Positions 8,848 to 16,361 of a stretch of DNA of 32,616 nucleotides are shown here, piece by piece; the first letter of the stretch is position 1; each line of letters starts with the position of its first letter. This stretch comes from Planctomycetia bacterium (GTDB taxonomy: Bacteria; Planctomycetota; Planctomycetia; Pirellulales; Thermoguttaceae): positions 1 through 32,616 of the forward strand of contig JAPLNP010000066.1 of NCBI GenBank assembly GCA_026401055.1, given 5' to 3'. Under the pieces are notes generated by a model. The model saw only the letters and a list, made by a program, of their open reading frames with translations, was not told where the DNA came from and made no database searches. Both the position numbers and the translations under genes were made by a program.

Positions 8848-10568
8848 GGGCGGATCCGCGCGGCAAGGGGCTCCGTCCCGGTTGGCCCCGACGCCTTTCG
8901 GCCGAAACACGCCAGGCACATGTCGTCGCTCTGCGGCCGGGCGCCGACGAAACGCTTGACGTCGTCGAGAATCCGGCGCCCCAGTCCGGCCACGTCGCCG
9001 CCGTCGGCCGCGCCGAGCTGGGCCAACAACCGCTCTCGCCCGTAAAGCTCGCCGCGATCGTTCATCGCCTCGGTGATCCCGTCGGAATACACCGTCACGC
9101 TCTCGCCCGGCGCCAGCGCGACCGCCGTCTCGGGATAATTCGTGTCGGGGTCGACTCCCAGGGGCAGACCGCTCTGGCGGCGGCGAGTCGCCTCGCGCGT
9201 GGCGCTGTTCCCGCTGAGCAATGGGGCCATGTGCCCGGCATTGACAAACACGACCTCGTGATCCGCCGGATTGAGGACGCCCATAATCATCGTCACGAAC
9301 CGGTCCTCCCACCGGTGCGTGCAGAAGACCCGGTTGACCTGCGCCACCGCTTCGCTCGGCGTCGAACAACTCGCCAGGCCGTACCGGATCTCGGCCGACA
9401 GCCGCGCCACCAGCAGCGCCGCCGAAATCCCCTTGCCCGACACGTCCGCCAACACCACCGCCCAACGCCCGTCCGGCATCGGCACGTAGTCGTAGTAGTC
9501 CCCGCCCAGTTGGCTCGCCGGCTCGTAGAAATCGAAGAAACCGTAGCCCTCCAACTCCGGCTGTGCGTCGGGCAGGAACCCCTGCTGCACCTCGTGGGCG
9601 ATCAGCAACTCGCGCTCCAACGCCCGCTGACGCAGCTTCGCCTCGTGCAACTGGGCATTCTCGACCGCGTAGGCCGCCTGGCTCGCCACGCTGGCCAGCA
9701 CGTCGAGATCCTCCTGCCGAAAGCGGCTCCGCTGATCCAGCGTGTCGATCTGGATCACCCCCAACGCCACCCCGTCGCTGGCCACCAGGGGCGCGCACAT
9801 CATCGAACGGAGTTGAAAATCGACGATGCTCTCGGCCATCTCGAACCGCGCGTCGCTCGCCGCGTCGGCCGACAGAATCGCCTTTCGCGCCGTCATCACC
9901 TCTTTGACGACCGTCCGGCTGATCCGGATCGTCTCGTCGTCCTCCGCGCGGCGATGCTTGACCGCCATGGGCACGAGTCTGCCGGTGTCCGGGTCCAGCA
10001 ACACCACGAAACCCCGGTCCGCCTGCGCAAAGATCGCAAAGAGGCTCTCCAGCAGCTTGGGCAACACCTCGGCCGGCGACAATGCCTTGCCCAGGTTGTG
10101 CCCAATCTCGATCAACGCCTTGAGCTTCGCCTCGGGCCGGACCGTCAACCGCAAGCCCGACGACACGTCCAGCGACGACATGATCGTCGAACGCGTCGTC
10201 ACCCCCTCGCCCTCGTCGTCGACCATCATGGCCGGCCGATCGCGCCGCGCCGCCGCGTCATCCGAACCGTCGCCGGGGGGCCCCTGATGGAAAACGAAGA
10301 CCAGATCGCAGATTCGCACCTGGTCGTCCTCCTGGAGCCGCTGGCGGCCGGCGACCTGCCGCTCATTCAAGAACGTGCCATTGCGGCTGCCGAGGTCCTC
10401 GACGTAATACTCGCCTTGGAGGTTGAGGATCCGCGCGTGCTGACGACTGACGGCCCCGACCTCCAGGACGATGTCGCAGTCGGAGTTCCTTCCGAGCACG
10501 GCGACCCCACTCTCCAGCGGGAAGAGTTGGCCCGGATTCAGCCCTTTCAACGCTCGCAGGATCGCCAT
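8829..10568 (-). CDS. FHA-GAF-SpoIIE/PP2C serine phosphatase
   Basis: 579 aa from ATG 10568; a TTG eight codons upstream is an alternative start. Domains in order: an FHA phosphothreonine-binding domain (about residues 10-95, with [16 protein letters not shown] and [13 protein letters not shown]); a GAF sensor domain (about 180-310); and a PP2C/SpoIIE phosphatase (about 350-560, with [36 protein letters not shown] and a C-terminal GxxxDD-type QSDDMCL). This layout belongs to RsbU-like regulators that dephosphorylate anti-anti-sigma factors, here apparently cytoplasmic and gated by a phosphopeptide and a small ligand. The gene overlaps tail-to-tail with the AAA ATPase by 19 bases. No partner anti-sigma gene is in view. 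Confidence 0.92.
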   Translation of the reverse strand: MAILRALKGLNPGQLFPLESGVAVLGRNSDCDIVLEVGAVSRQHARILNLQGEYYVEDLGSRNGTFLNERQVAGRQRLQEDDQVRICDLVFVFHQGPPGDGSDDAAARRDRPAMMVDDEGEGVTTRSTIMSSLDVSSGLRLTVRPEAKLKALIEIGHNLGKALSPAEVLPKLLESLFAIFAQADRGFVVLLDPDTGRLVPMAVKHRRAEDDETIRISRTVVKEVMTARKAILSADAASDARFEMAESIVDFQLRSMMCAPLVASDGVALGVIQIDTLDQRSRFRQEDLDVLASVASQAAYAVENAQLHEAKLRQRALERELLIAHEVQQGFLPDAQPELEGYGFFDFYEPASQLGGDYYDYVPMPDGRWAVVLADVSGKGISAALLVARLSAEIRYGLASCSTPSEAVAQVNRVFCTHRWEDRFVTMIMGVLNPADHEVVFVNAGHMAPLLSGNSATREATRRRQSGLPLGVDPDTNYPETAVALAPGESVTVYSDGITEAMNDRGELYGRERLLAQLGAADGGDVAGLGRRILDDVKRFVGARPQSDDMCLACFGRKASGPTGTEPLAARIRPHITAK

Positions 10569-10781
10569 CGCACCAAATCCCAAGCCAACCAAGGTTCCTC
10601 ATTGCCCGGCGACACCCGGCGCATCAAACCGGCGTCTGACGGTCGGCCAGCGCCCCGGGAGCGAATTCTAGGCCCGCGGCCCGACCCCCGTCAACACCCA
10701 CGGTTCCCCTTGACGTCTCAGTGCCGGGGCCTATAAGCTAAAGGGGTCGCACACCCCACGTTCCGCGACTCAACCCACCTT

Positions 10782-10852
10782 TGGGGAATAGTGTAACGGC
10801 AGCACGACTGACTCTGGATCAGTTAGTCAAGGTTCAAATCCTTGTTCCCCAG
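10782..10852 (+). tRNA. tRNA-Gln (CUG anticodon), integration target
   Basis: Folds as a standard tRNA: acceptor TGGGGAA pairing with TTCCCCA, D arm, anticodon stem ACTGA/TCAGT with loop CTCTGGA (anticodon CTG), and T arm CAAGGTTCAAATCCTTG. CCA is not encoded. The 5' part up to 10810 is chromosomal; the 3' part from 10811 is the left copy of the attachment repeat, so integration leaves an intact tRNA gene. Confidence 0.95.
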
Positions 10853-10854
10853 TT
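10811..10854 (+). repeat. attL core (44-bp direct repeat)
   Basis: Identical over 44 bases to 21910-21953, starting ACTCTGGATCAG and ending GTTCCCCAGTT. It comprises the tRNA-Gln sequence from the anticodon arm to the discriminator base plus two bases. With one mismatch the match extends four bases further left. Confidence 0.95.
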
Positions 10855-10859
10855 ACGGA

Positions 10860-10899
10860 AAGCCTTTCACAGCAACGAGTTGTGAAAGGCTTCTTTTTT
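10860..10899 (+). terminator. Element-borne intrinsic terminator after tRNA-Gln
   Basis: A perfect 12-bp stem AAGCCTTTCACA / TGTGAAAGGCTT with loop GCAACGAGT, followed by a T-run (TTCTTTTTT). It lies inside the element yet closely resembles the host-side hairpin at 21961, with compensating base changes in the stem. Confidence 0.9.
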
Positions 10900-10923
10900 A
10901 GTGACGATGGGCCGAAAATGGCC

Positions 10924-11120
10924 GTGCTACCCCGGTGCTACCGGAAACGAGTCGTCCCGCGCGGACCCCGTTTTCCGGTGCTACCCACGGTGCTACCGGT
11001 CCGGTGTCGCCCCAAGAATCACCTGGGGAATGTTCACCAAGTGCTCTCGCGGTGGCACCGCGTCTCAGCAGCACGCCGCCGGCCCGGGGCGACACGGGGT
11101 CGGTAGCACGGCGGTAGCAC
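10924..11120. promoter_or_regulatory. Left cluster of GTGCTACC sites (candidate integrase arm sites)
   Basis: Six copies of the octamer GTGCTACC: forward at 10924, 10935, 10978 and 10990, and reversed (GGTAGCAC) at 11102 and 11113. The same octamer occurs four times near the other end of the element. Position beside the core site at both ends is what arm-type binding sites of lambda-like integrases show. The rest of 10900-11286 holds no gene I can support. Confidence 0.65.
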
Positions 11121-11286
11121 CGGCACGACCGACAACCAGCCGCCGGCCGCCGCCGCCCAGGGCCGACCGGCAGCACGACGCGGTGGGCGTCGTCGAGTGG
11201 TTCGGCCTGGGGCTGATGGTTCACCCTGCCGCCCGGGGGCCCCCTCTATGTGACTTGGGATGGGCACGGACGACCAGGATTCCCCC

Positions 11287-11315
11287 TTGACTTTTTCGCA
11301 TTTTGCGAAGATACT
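11287..11315 (+). promoter_or_regulatory. higBA promoter with operator palindrome inside the spacer
   Basis: TTGACT (11287-11292), 17-base spacer, GATACT (11310-11315). The spacer contains the palindrome TTCGCA-TTT-TGCGAA (11295-11309), so a repressor bound there would block RNA polymerase. HigA-type antitoxins autoregulate in this way. Confidence 0.75.
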
Positions 11316-11351
11316 TGAATAGCGGTGCCGATCCTGAGAACGAGGGCACGG

Positions 11352-11657
11352 ATGCACGTCATCTCGAAGAAGAAGCTCCGAGAGTTCTGGGAGGATCACC
11401 CGGAAGCGGAAGAGCCGCTTCGGGCGTGGTACCGGATCGTCGAGAAAGCCGCGTGGGAGAGTTTCGCCGATGTTCGCGCCACGTTCCCCAGCGCGGACCT
11501 GGTGGGCCACCTCGACGAAGGGCACCGCATCGTGTTCAACATCGGCGGGAACAAGTACCGCTTGGTCGTCGTCGCGTTTTTCGAGTTCGGTCGGGTGTAC
11601 GTCCGGCACGTCCTCACCCACGCCGAATACGACCGGGGCGGATGGAAGGGAGAGTGA
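11352..11657 (+). CDS. higB: HigB-type toxin (mRNA interferase)
   Basis: 101 aa from ATG 11352 (MHVISKKKLREFW); a GTG nine codons upstream is less likely. HigB toxins are RelE-like RNases that cut mRNA at the ribosome. The family pattern is visible: HVISKKKLREFWE at the start, WYRIVEKAAWESFADVR, then FNIGGNKYRLVV and VYVRHVLTHAEYD near the C-terminus. The toxin gene precedes the antitoxin by two bases, the usual higBA order. In this setting it probably stabilises the integrated element. It is one of only two genes in the element on the + strand. Confidence 0.93.
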   Translation: MHVISKKKLREFWEDHPEAEEPLRAWYRIVEKAAWESFADVRATFPSADLVGHLDEGHRIVFNIGGNKYRLVVVAFFEFGRVYVRHVLTHAEYDRGGWKGE

Positions 11658-11659
11658 CC

Positions 11660-12076
11660 ATGGCCACCGTCGACCGACCGGCAAACCGGCAAGACCGCTA
11701 TATGGAATTGGTACGCCAATTCCCCTTGCGCCCCATCCGATCGAAGAAGGCCCTCGACGACGCCGTGCGGATGGTCGACGCGCTTCTGGACAAACCGCAT
11801 CTGACGGCCGCGGAAAGGGATTACCTCGACGTGCTCGGCGGGCTGGTCGAACAGTACGAGTCGAAGGAACATCCGATCGAACCGTTGCCCGATGGCCCCA
11901 TGCTCCGCCAGTTGATCGAGGCCCGGGGCGTGTCGCAAACCGAAGTGGCCCGGGCCACTGGCATCGTCGATTCGACCATTTCGGCCGTCTTGAAGGGTAA
12001 GCGGTCCCTGAACCGCGAGCACATCGGCCGGCTGGCCCAATTCTTCCACGTGAGCCCCGACGTGTTTGCCTTCTGA
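11660..12076 (+). CDS. higA: HigA-type antitoxin, HTH XRE family
   Basis: 138 aa from ATG 11660, two bases after the higB stop, with GGGAGAG as ribosome-binding site. The C-terminal half is a helix-turn-helix of the XRE type: LRQLIEARGVSQTEVARATG, then DSTISAVLKGKRSLNREHIG and LAQFFHVSPDVF. The N-terminal half (LTAAERDYLDVLGGLVEQYE) is typical of HigA partners that wrap the toxin. It should neutralise HigB and repress the promoter at 11287 through the palindrome there. Confidence 0.92.
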   Translation: MATVDRPANRQDRYMELVRQFPLRPIRSKKALDDAVRMVDALLDKPHLTAAERDYLDVLGGLVEQYESKEHPIEPLPDGPMLRQLIEARGVSQTEVARATGIVDSTISAVLKGKRSLNREHIGRLAQFFHVSPDVFAF

Positions 12077-12716
12077 GTGGCGCAGAATCGACCCACCAGA
12101 TTGCCCCAGGATAGACGATCGGGCGTCGGGTCAATGTCTGATACCTGTTGCCCAGCAGGCCGTTAGAATCGCGATGCGGGCCTCGGGCACAGAAAACGCC
12201 CAGCCGAGGCCGTCGTCGGGGGCCGCGGCGCCGGGGCCACGGTGATCGTGCTCACCAGCGGGTAGACCATCTACAACAACTCCTCGGCGTCCAGGTGGAC
12301 GTCCTGCGATGGGCGAACGAGAAAAAGCGGCCGACGGGGGCCGGTTTCGCAGTGGCGGGGAACCACGTCGCCGAAAGTCCGCCCGCCGGCCGCCAACATT
12401 TTCGATTACCGGTCATTCCGCCGACGTTTCCCCACCCGCGGGTTGTTTTCCTACGCGATTTTCCCGAGAAAACTGGCCTAAGACCTCGACTCGCGCACAC
12501 AATTACTTACCGGGGAAAACGCACTTTTCATACATACCGATCGTCCGATAACCGCCCTTTGGGCCGAGGGGCCCCGGCGGAAAGAACCTAGCTACCCCCC
12601 CACCCCCCTGGGGCGGAGGGGAAAGGGAGGGCCGGCACGCTCGTCCAGGGAGGCGGCGCGCCGAGCCCTTCCCAGCCGGCCGGGCCAGTCCACGACCCCA
12701 GTCGGCCAACCACCGA
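12077..12716. other. 640-bp region without a supportable gene
   Basis: Lies between the convergent ends of higA and the capsid gene. Short open frames on both strands lack ribosome-binding sites and have low-complexity, proline/arginine-rich translations. It holds a run of C and G tracts at about 12590-12625 (complementary short C4/G4 arms) that could form a hairpin or G-quadruplex and may end the capsid transcript. Confidence 0.5.
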
Positions 12717-13703
12717 TCAGAGGGTCAGGACGTTGCCCAACAAGTGCCCGCACTCCTTGTGCAGGAGCTTGATGGTGTAGTCACACCGCGCCCGAATCAC
12801 GGCTCCCCGTCGGGCTTCCTCCCTGTATTCCTCCGTGATGACCGCGAGTTCTTGGGCGTTGCCCAAGCCCGCGTTCTCTTGCGACCAAAGCAGCGTTCTG
12901 CCAATGCACGGTTCAGCGGGGTCATCGGTCACCGCCGCACGGCAGAGCATCGAGTATTGGTCCGACCAAATCGGGTCGATGTCGGGCGTGGCCGCCTCGT
13001 TTGCCACGTTCTGGTAGCCGCCGGCGACGACGATGCGGTCCAGGTCCAAGGCCGCGGCCACCGCCGAGGGCGTGATGTTCGCCGGATCGACCTTGCCCGC
13101 GTACTTCACGCGGTCGACGATCTCGTCGGTGTTCTTCAAGTGGTGGAACTGCCGGCGGTTCAGAACCAGGCAGTTCGGAATCATGCCACAGCCGGTGATG
13201 ACCTTCTGTCTGGCGGCCTCGATATTGGCGATGGGCCCGGCCGTATTCGGCTTGTCCCACTCGACCGACAGGTCCGTCTGCAGCGCCGCGCCCGTCCACG
13301 TCGACAGGTCGTAGAGCGCCGTGGCCGCCGCCACCTCGAACGCCCTCAGGATGCCGTCGATCGCACGCGACGAGTGGACGTTTTCGGCGTCCAACAAGTC
13401 GAGATACATTTTCAGTTCCCGGTCGTCGATCGGTTCCTCGACGCCGTGCTCGGCCGTGGCGTAGTTGGTCAGGTCGAACGTGAAGTTGGCGCGGTTGTAC
13501 GCACCCCACGGGGCCCTGCTCGTGTCCCTCGTGGTCAACAGGGCCTTCAGCGGGATGACGGCGATCTGGCCCTGTTGGCTTCCGACCAACCGCGGTCGGA
13601 AAACCTGGGGGCCGATGAATCCGAGTCTCGACAGTTCGAGGTTGAACTCGGCATACGACATTGCAAACTCCGGCCTCGTGATGGCCGTTGTGGGAGAAGC
13701 CAT
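12717..13703 (-). CDS. Phage major capsid protein (HK97-fold, lambda gpE-like)
   Basis: 328 aa, the usual length of gpE-like capsid proteins, with GAGAGG before the ATG at 13703. I recognise family features: an N-terminal arm followed by VFRPRLVG; an acidic helix segment EEPIDDRELKMYLDLLDAE; a P-domain-like part with IPNCLVLNRRQFHHLKN and DRVKYAGKVDP; DLDRIVVAGG; and a C-terminal block with PCIGRTLLW and RARCDYTIKLLHKECGHLLG. The gene lies 67 bases downstream of an S49 protease/scaffold gene, the order found in phage head operons. It should assemble into icosahedral shells. No portal gene accompanies it. Confidence 0.85.
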   Translation of the reverse strand: MASPTTAITRPEFAMSYAEFNLELSRLGFIGPQVFRPRLVGSQQGQIAVIPLKALLTTRDTSRAPWGAYNRANFTFDLTNYATAEHGVEEPIDDRELKMYLDLLDAENVHSSRAIDGILRAFEVAAATALYDLSTWTGAALQTDLSVEWDKPNTAGPIANIEAARQKVITGCGMIPNCLVLNRRQFHHLKNTDEIVDRVKYAGKVDPANITPSAVAAALDLDRIVVAGGYQNVANEAATPDIDPIWSDQYSMLCRAAVTDDPAEPCIGRTLLWSQENAGLGNAQELAVITEEYREEARRGAVIRARCDYTIKLLHKECGHLLGNVLTL

Positions 13704-13770
13704 TGGGTTATCCTCTCAGAAAAAATGTGGTTCAAACAGGAAACGAATGTGGTCCGTCGCGAGGCGGTGA

Positions 13771-14184
13771 TCAGCGGAACCGCTGGGCGATGGCGTCCAG
13801 GGCCGGAACGTTGCGCTCGTTGCTGGCGGTCAAAAGCGAAGCGTGCAAGTCCGGGTGTCGCCGGCAGACACGCACCATGGCCGTGCGTCGGTCGGCGCCG
13901 GTCTGCATTTCCTCGCGGACCAGGTCGTCGAGCTGCTCGGCCACGCCGCTGGTGGCCGTGGATGAGACTCTTTCCTCCAGCGTTTTGACGCCGGACTTTT
14001 GGGTGCCCGTCGCCTTGCTCGCCGCGGTCAACTGCCGATCCTTCTCGGCCAGTGCCGCGCGGGTCGAGTCGGCAACCGTCAACTGCTTGGTCAAGCAGTC
14101 GACGTAGAACTCTGCCGCCATGCCGGGGATGCTCTCCTGGAGTTCCTTCAAGTTGGCCGGCTCGGGGTTCATGTGATGGGACAT
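13771..14184 (-). CDS. Nested scaffold protein from an internal start (Nu3-like)
   Basis: In frame within the protease gene, codon 279 is an ATG (14184-14182) preceded at 7 bases by GAGGA (14192-14196), giving a 137-aa product starting MSHHMNPEPANLKEL. In phage lambda, scaffold Nu3 is made the same way inside gene C. The segment starts exactly where the protease domain ends. The ribosome-binding site is seen directly; its use is inferred. Confidence 0.5.
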   Translation of the reverse strand: MSHHMNPEPANLKELQESIPGMAAEFYVDCLTKQLTVADSTRAALAEKDRQLTAASKATGTQKSGVKTLEERVSSTATSGVAEQLDDLVREEMQTGADRRTAMVRVCRRHPDLHASLLTASNERNVPALDAIAQRFR

Positions 14185-15018
14185 CGGGGTTTCCTCATTG
14201 AAAACTGGGTACTTGGTTGAACCCGCCCCGTCCTGGAGACGGGCGAGCGTTGAATCGAAACTTTGAATGCCGTCGATCAGGCGGAGCTTCAGGGCCTCGC
14301 CGGCGACGAACACGCGACCATCCGCAACCTTGCGGACCGCCGACTCGGGCATCCGCCGGCCGCGGACGATCGACTGGATGAAGTCGCCGAAAAAATGGTC
14401 GACGATGCCCTGGAAATACGCCTCGTGCGCCGGCGTGATTTCCGTCCCGGGCTCGCCAGCCGACTTGTACGGGCCCGTGTCGATCGGCACGGCACGGATC
14501 CCCGCCTCGGTGAACATCTTGGAGAAGTCGTAGAGCATCATCTTGCTACCGATGCACCCGACCAGGTCCATGCGATGGGCGAAGATTTGGCCGGCCTGAC
14601 TGGCCAGCATGTACGCCGCGCTGCAGCACAACCCACAGACGGACGCCACGACCGGCTTGACCGCCCGGGCCGCAAGGATCGCATCGGCGGCTTCCGCCAA
14701 TCCCGCGCTCGATCCGCCCGGCGAGTCGATACGCAAGATGATGCTCTTGACCCGATCGTCCGAGGCGGCCTTGGCGACGGCCTCCGTCACTTGCTCGGTC
14801 GACGTGCCGTCAAACAGCAACGAGAAGGACGACGGCCGCTTGGTCAAGAGGCCGGCGACGTCCACCACCGCCACGCCCCGGATGATTTCCATGGGCAGGG
14901 CCGGCTGAAGGACCGCCGGCAGCCGAAGCGTCTCGGGTGAGAGCGAATTGAGCGCCGCCTCCAACTTGGAGCCGGCCCCCGGTTCGATCGACCAGAAGTT
15001 ATCGAGTGGAATCGTCAT
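13771..15018 (-). CDS. S49-family head maturation protease with C-terminal scaffold region
   Basis: 415 aa from ATG 15018 (AAGGTG upstream); the open frame extends far further up but that part is arginine/proline noise. Residues ~45-255 are a ClpP-fold SppA-like protease: RIDSPGGSSAG (97-106), candidate nucleophile Ser133 in CGLCCSAAYMLAS, and candidate general-base Lys185 in DTGPYKSAGEP. Residues ~280-415 are charged and helical (KQLTVADSTRAALAEKDRQL), as in scaffolding proteins. This is the lambda gpC layout: protease plus scaffold in one chain, next to the capsid gene. It should process the prohead. An internal start at 14184 would make the scaffold alone. Confidence 0.88.
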   Translation of the reverse strand: MTIPLDNFWSIEPGAGSKLEAALNSLSPETLRLPAVLQPALPMEIIRGVAVVDVAGLLTKRPSSFSLLFDGTSTEQVTEAVAKAASDDRVKSIILRIDSPGGSSAGLAEAADAILAARAVKPVVASVCGLCCSAAYMLASQAGQIFAHRMDLVGCIGSKMMLYDFSKMFTEAGIRAVPIDTGPYKSAGEPGTEITPAHEAYFQGIVDHFFGDFIQSIVRGRRMPESAVRKVADGRVFVAGEALKLRLIDGIQSFDSTLARLQDGAGSTKYPVFNEETPMSHHMNPEPANLKELQESIPGMAAEFYVDCLTKQLTVADSTRAALAEKDRQLTAASKATGTQKSGVKTLEERVSSTATSGVAEQLDDLVREEMQTGADRRTAMVRVCRRHPDLHASLLTASNERNVPALDAIAQRFR

Positions 15019-15080
15019 GTGTTCACCTTGCGTCGGAGACGGAACGGGGCGGTCAGAGGTGGGCCGTGGGGTTTTCCGGC

Positions 15081-15374
15081 CTACTCGACGACGTCGCCGT
15101 CGTCCGGGCAGTTTTCTTCGCGGCGGATAGAAGTGATGATGTGCTGGACGGTTTCGATGTCCGCGGAGATCAGCTCTTCGCCCGTGGCCAGCTTCGCCAG
15201 CAAGTCTAGCGCCAGTCTTCGGCGATTCCATGCCGAGGTGATGTCCAGCGGCGTCGATCCGGGGTGGTTCTTGTTCCAAAAATACCGGGCCTGGAGGATG
15301 TGACTCGAATCCGCGAGGATCTCGGCCGTGTGGCCCTCCAGCTCGATTTGCTGGAATTGTTCGCGAGTGAGCAT
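15081..15374 (-). CDS. Small conserved-looking protein of the head operon, unknown
   Basis: 97 aa, starting MLTREQFQQIELEG, with AAAGGAAAG before the ATG at 15374 and 62 bases ahead of the protease gene. It is helical and acidic (pattern RRRLALDLLAKLATGEELIS), with no cysteine motif, signal peptide or membrane segment. I do not recognise a family. Its place directly upstream of protease and capsid suggests a head-related or packaging-related job, for example a small decoration, connector or helper-interference protein, but nothing in the sequence decides this. Confidence 0.7.
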   Translation of the reverse strand: MLTREQFQQIELEGHTAEILADSSHILQARYFWNKNHPGSTPLDITSAWNRRRLALDLLAKLATGEELISADIETVQHIITSIRREENCPDDGDVVE

Positions 15375-15511
15375 CTTCTTTCCTTTCGCGTTTGGGTTGA
15401 ATTTGCCGCAATGTGGTAACGTGTACTGTACTTCTGTGGCGAGGTGATCGAGGCCCCAGGTTCCTAACGGTAGGAAAGAGCCCGCCGGGGACGACTCCGT
15501 CGGTTCCGCAT

Positions 15512-15562
15512 GTTGAAGGTTTAGGGTTGAAGGTTTGGGGCGTTCAACCCTAAACCTTCAAC
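15512..15562. repeat. 20-bp perfect inverted repeat (hairpin) between small genes
   Basis: Arms GTTGAAGGTTTAGGGTTGAA (15512-15531) and its exact complement (15543-15562), loop of 11 bases. The arm itself contains a repeated GTTGAAGGTTT unit, which recurs in the loop. The 3' end of the upstream zinc-ribbon gene, including its stop, lies inside the hairpin. It may be a terminator-like or RNA-processing element separating two parts of the operon. Confidence 0.85.
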
Positions 15563-15875
15563 CTTGACGTGCTCGGCGACGTGGCACCTGGTCGTCGGCG
15601 ATGATGACCTTGGCGGAGAACGTGCAGCCGATCGTCGTGCAGCCCAGATACCGCACGACCCGGGCGCCGTGCCGTTTGCTGGACGTGACGCGGAGCCGGC
15701 CGTCGGGACACCCAGGGCAGGGATCCCCGGACCGACGCAGACCAGCGCCGGCTACGAGGTCGAGGGCCAACTGCCCCGGCGAGACGCCCGCGGCGAGACA
15801 GACACGCTCGATTTCGGCCGCCGGCAGTCGCTCGCCGGATCGTAGCACGCGGATCATGCAGTCGTAGGAGTTCAT
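15558..15875 (-). CDS. Small zinc-ribbon-like protein, unknown function
   Basis: 105 aa from ATG 15875, whose start overlaps the upstream stop (ATGA, 4 bases). The N-terminal half is helical (LPAAEIERVCLAAGVSPGQL). The C-terminal half carries four cysteines, C53-x2-C56 (DPCPGCPDG) and C79-x4-C84 (YLGCTTIGC), spaced like a zinc ribbon, with a basic tail RRRARQG. This points to nucleic-acid binding. The longer open frame upstream is not supported. In phage satellites, small zinc proteins can act as transcription or packaging regulators; the role here is unknown. Confidence 0.75.
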   Translation of the reverse strand: MNSYDCMIRVLRSGERLPAAEIERVCLAAGVSPGQLALDLVAGAGLRRSGDPCPGCPDGRLRVTSSKRHGARVVRYLGCTTIGCTFSAKVIIADDQVPRRRARQG

Positions 15876-16171
15876 GGCAGTAGAACCTTCTCCCAGGGGA
15901 TCCCCGACTCCCAATCCATTGGCCCCGGGTCCGGTGGCCCGGGCCGTTCGCCCGGCCGCCATTCCCAATTTGCCAACCCCTCGGGCGGGTAGCAACCGTG
16001 TTCGCGGACGTAGGCCCCGAGGTCGCCGGGGGGCTCGGCCGAGTCCGGGGGCGAGGTTGGCGCCGCTGCGACAGAGATTACCCCCGAGGGCGATGTCGCC
16101 GTCGTCTGTCCGGCCTGAGTCGGCGGCGCGTTGAATAGGCTTCCAAACAAGTCGCGTACATCAAAGGCCAT
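15872..16171 (-). CDS. Small proline-rich protein, unknown function
   Basis: 99 aa from ATG 16171, preceded by GGGGAGA; the open frame further up consists only of translated tandem repeat and is rejected. It starts MAFDVRDLFGSLFN, has a proline/alanine/serine-rich linker (about residues 15-50), then a conserved-looking C-terminal part (LGAYVREHGCYPPEGLANWEW, shown in part as GAYVREHGCYPPEG). It overlaps the zinc-ribbon gene by 4 bases, so both are co-translated. I do not recognise it. Confidence 0.65.
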   Translation of the reverse strand: MAFDVRDLFGSLFNAPPTQAGQTTATSPSGVISVAAAPTSPPDSAEPPGDLGAYVREHGCYPPEGLANWEWRPGERPGPPDPGPMDWESGIPWEKVLLP

Positions 16172-16200
16172 CTTTTTTTCTCCCCGGGGATACCCTGGAC

Positions 16201-16361
16201 AAGCCCACCCAAGCCCACCCAAGTACACCCAAGTACACCCAAGCCGCATTCCACCGGGCGCATGTACACCCAAAGAAACCCCTGAAAATCCAGGGTAAAA
16301 CGCGCTTTGGGTGGGCTTGGGTGTACATGGGTGGGCTTGTTCAGCCTGGGTGTACTTGGGT
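16201..16361. repeat. Inverted array of 10-bp iterons, candidate replication origin
   Basis: Left half: AAGCCCACCC at 16201 and 16211, AAGTACACCC at 16221 and 16231, and a diverged ATGTACACCC at 16262. Right half, in reverse orientation: GGGTGGGCTT at 16309, GGGTGTACAT at 16319, GGGTGGGCTT at 16329 and GGGTGTACTT at 16348. Between them lies a more A-rich core (about 16272-16300) with a small inverted repeat CCCTG-N6-CAGGG (16280-16295). Two opposed iteron sets around an easily melted centre, beside a replicative ATPase gene, is the plan of satellite origins such as those of SaPIs. It runs 21 bases into the 3' end of the ATPase gene. Confidence 0.7.

Noticed and set aside
7752-10736. 994-codon + strand open frame
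   Set aside because: Covers the AAA gene in a wrong frame and the phosphatase antisense; no family pattern.
10882-11290. Several + strand frames between the tRNA terminator and higB
   Set aside because: They translate the GTGCTACC site cluster and have no ribosome-binding sites or recognisable sequence.
12148-12591. 147-codon + strand frame after higA
   Set aside because: Arginine/proline-rich with no start signal; region treated as non-coding.
12503-12709. Small minus-strand frame just after the capsid gene
   Set aside because: TTG start, no ribosome-binding site, and a proline/glycine run encoded by C/G tracts; could not be supported as a gene.
12717-13703. Capsid protein considered as an encapsulin nanocompartment shell
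   Set aside because: The sequence resembles gpE-like phage capsids, and the neighbouring protease-scaffold gene is a phage head feature that encapsulins lack.
13771-15411. Extended start of the protease gene at 15411
   Set aside because: The first 131 codons overlap the 97-aa gene in another frame and look like noise; family homology begins after ATG 15018.
16201-16361. Repeat array considered as a CRISPR
   Set aside because: Units are 10 bp, directly adjacent, and mirrored around a centre; there are no spacers and no cas genes.
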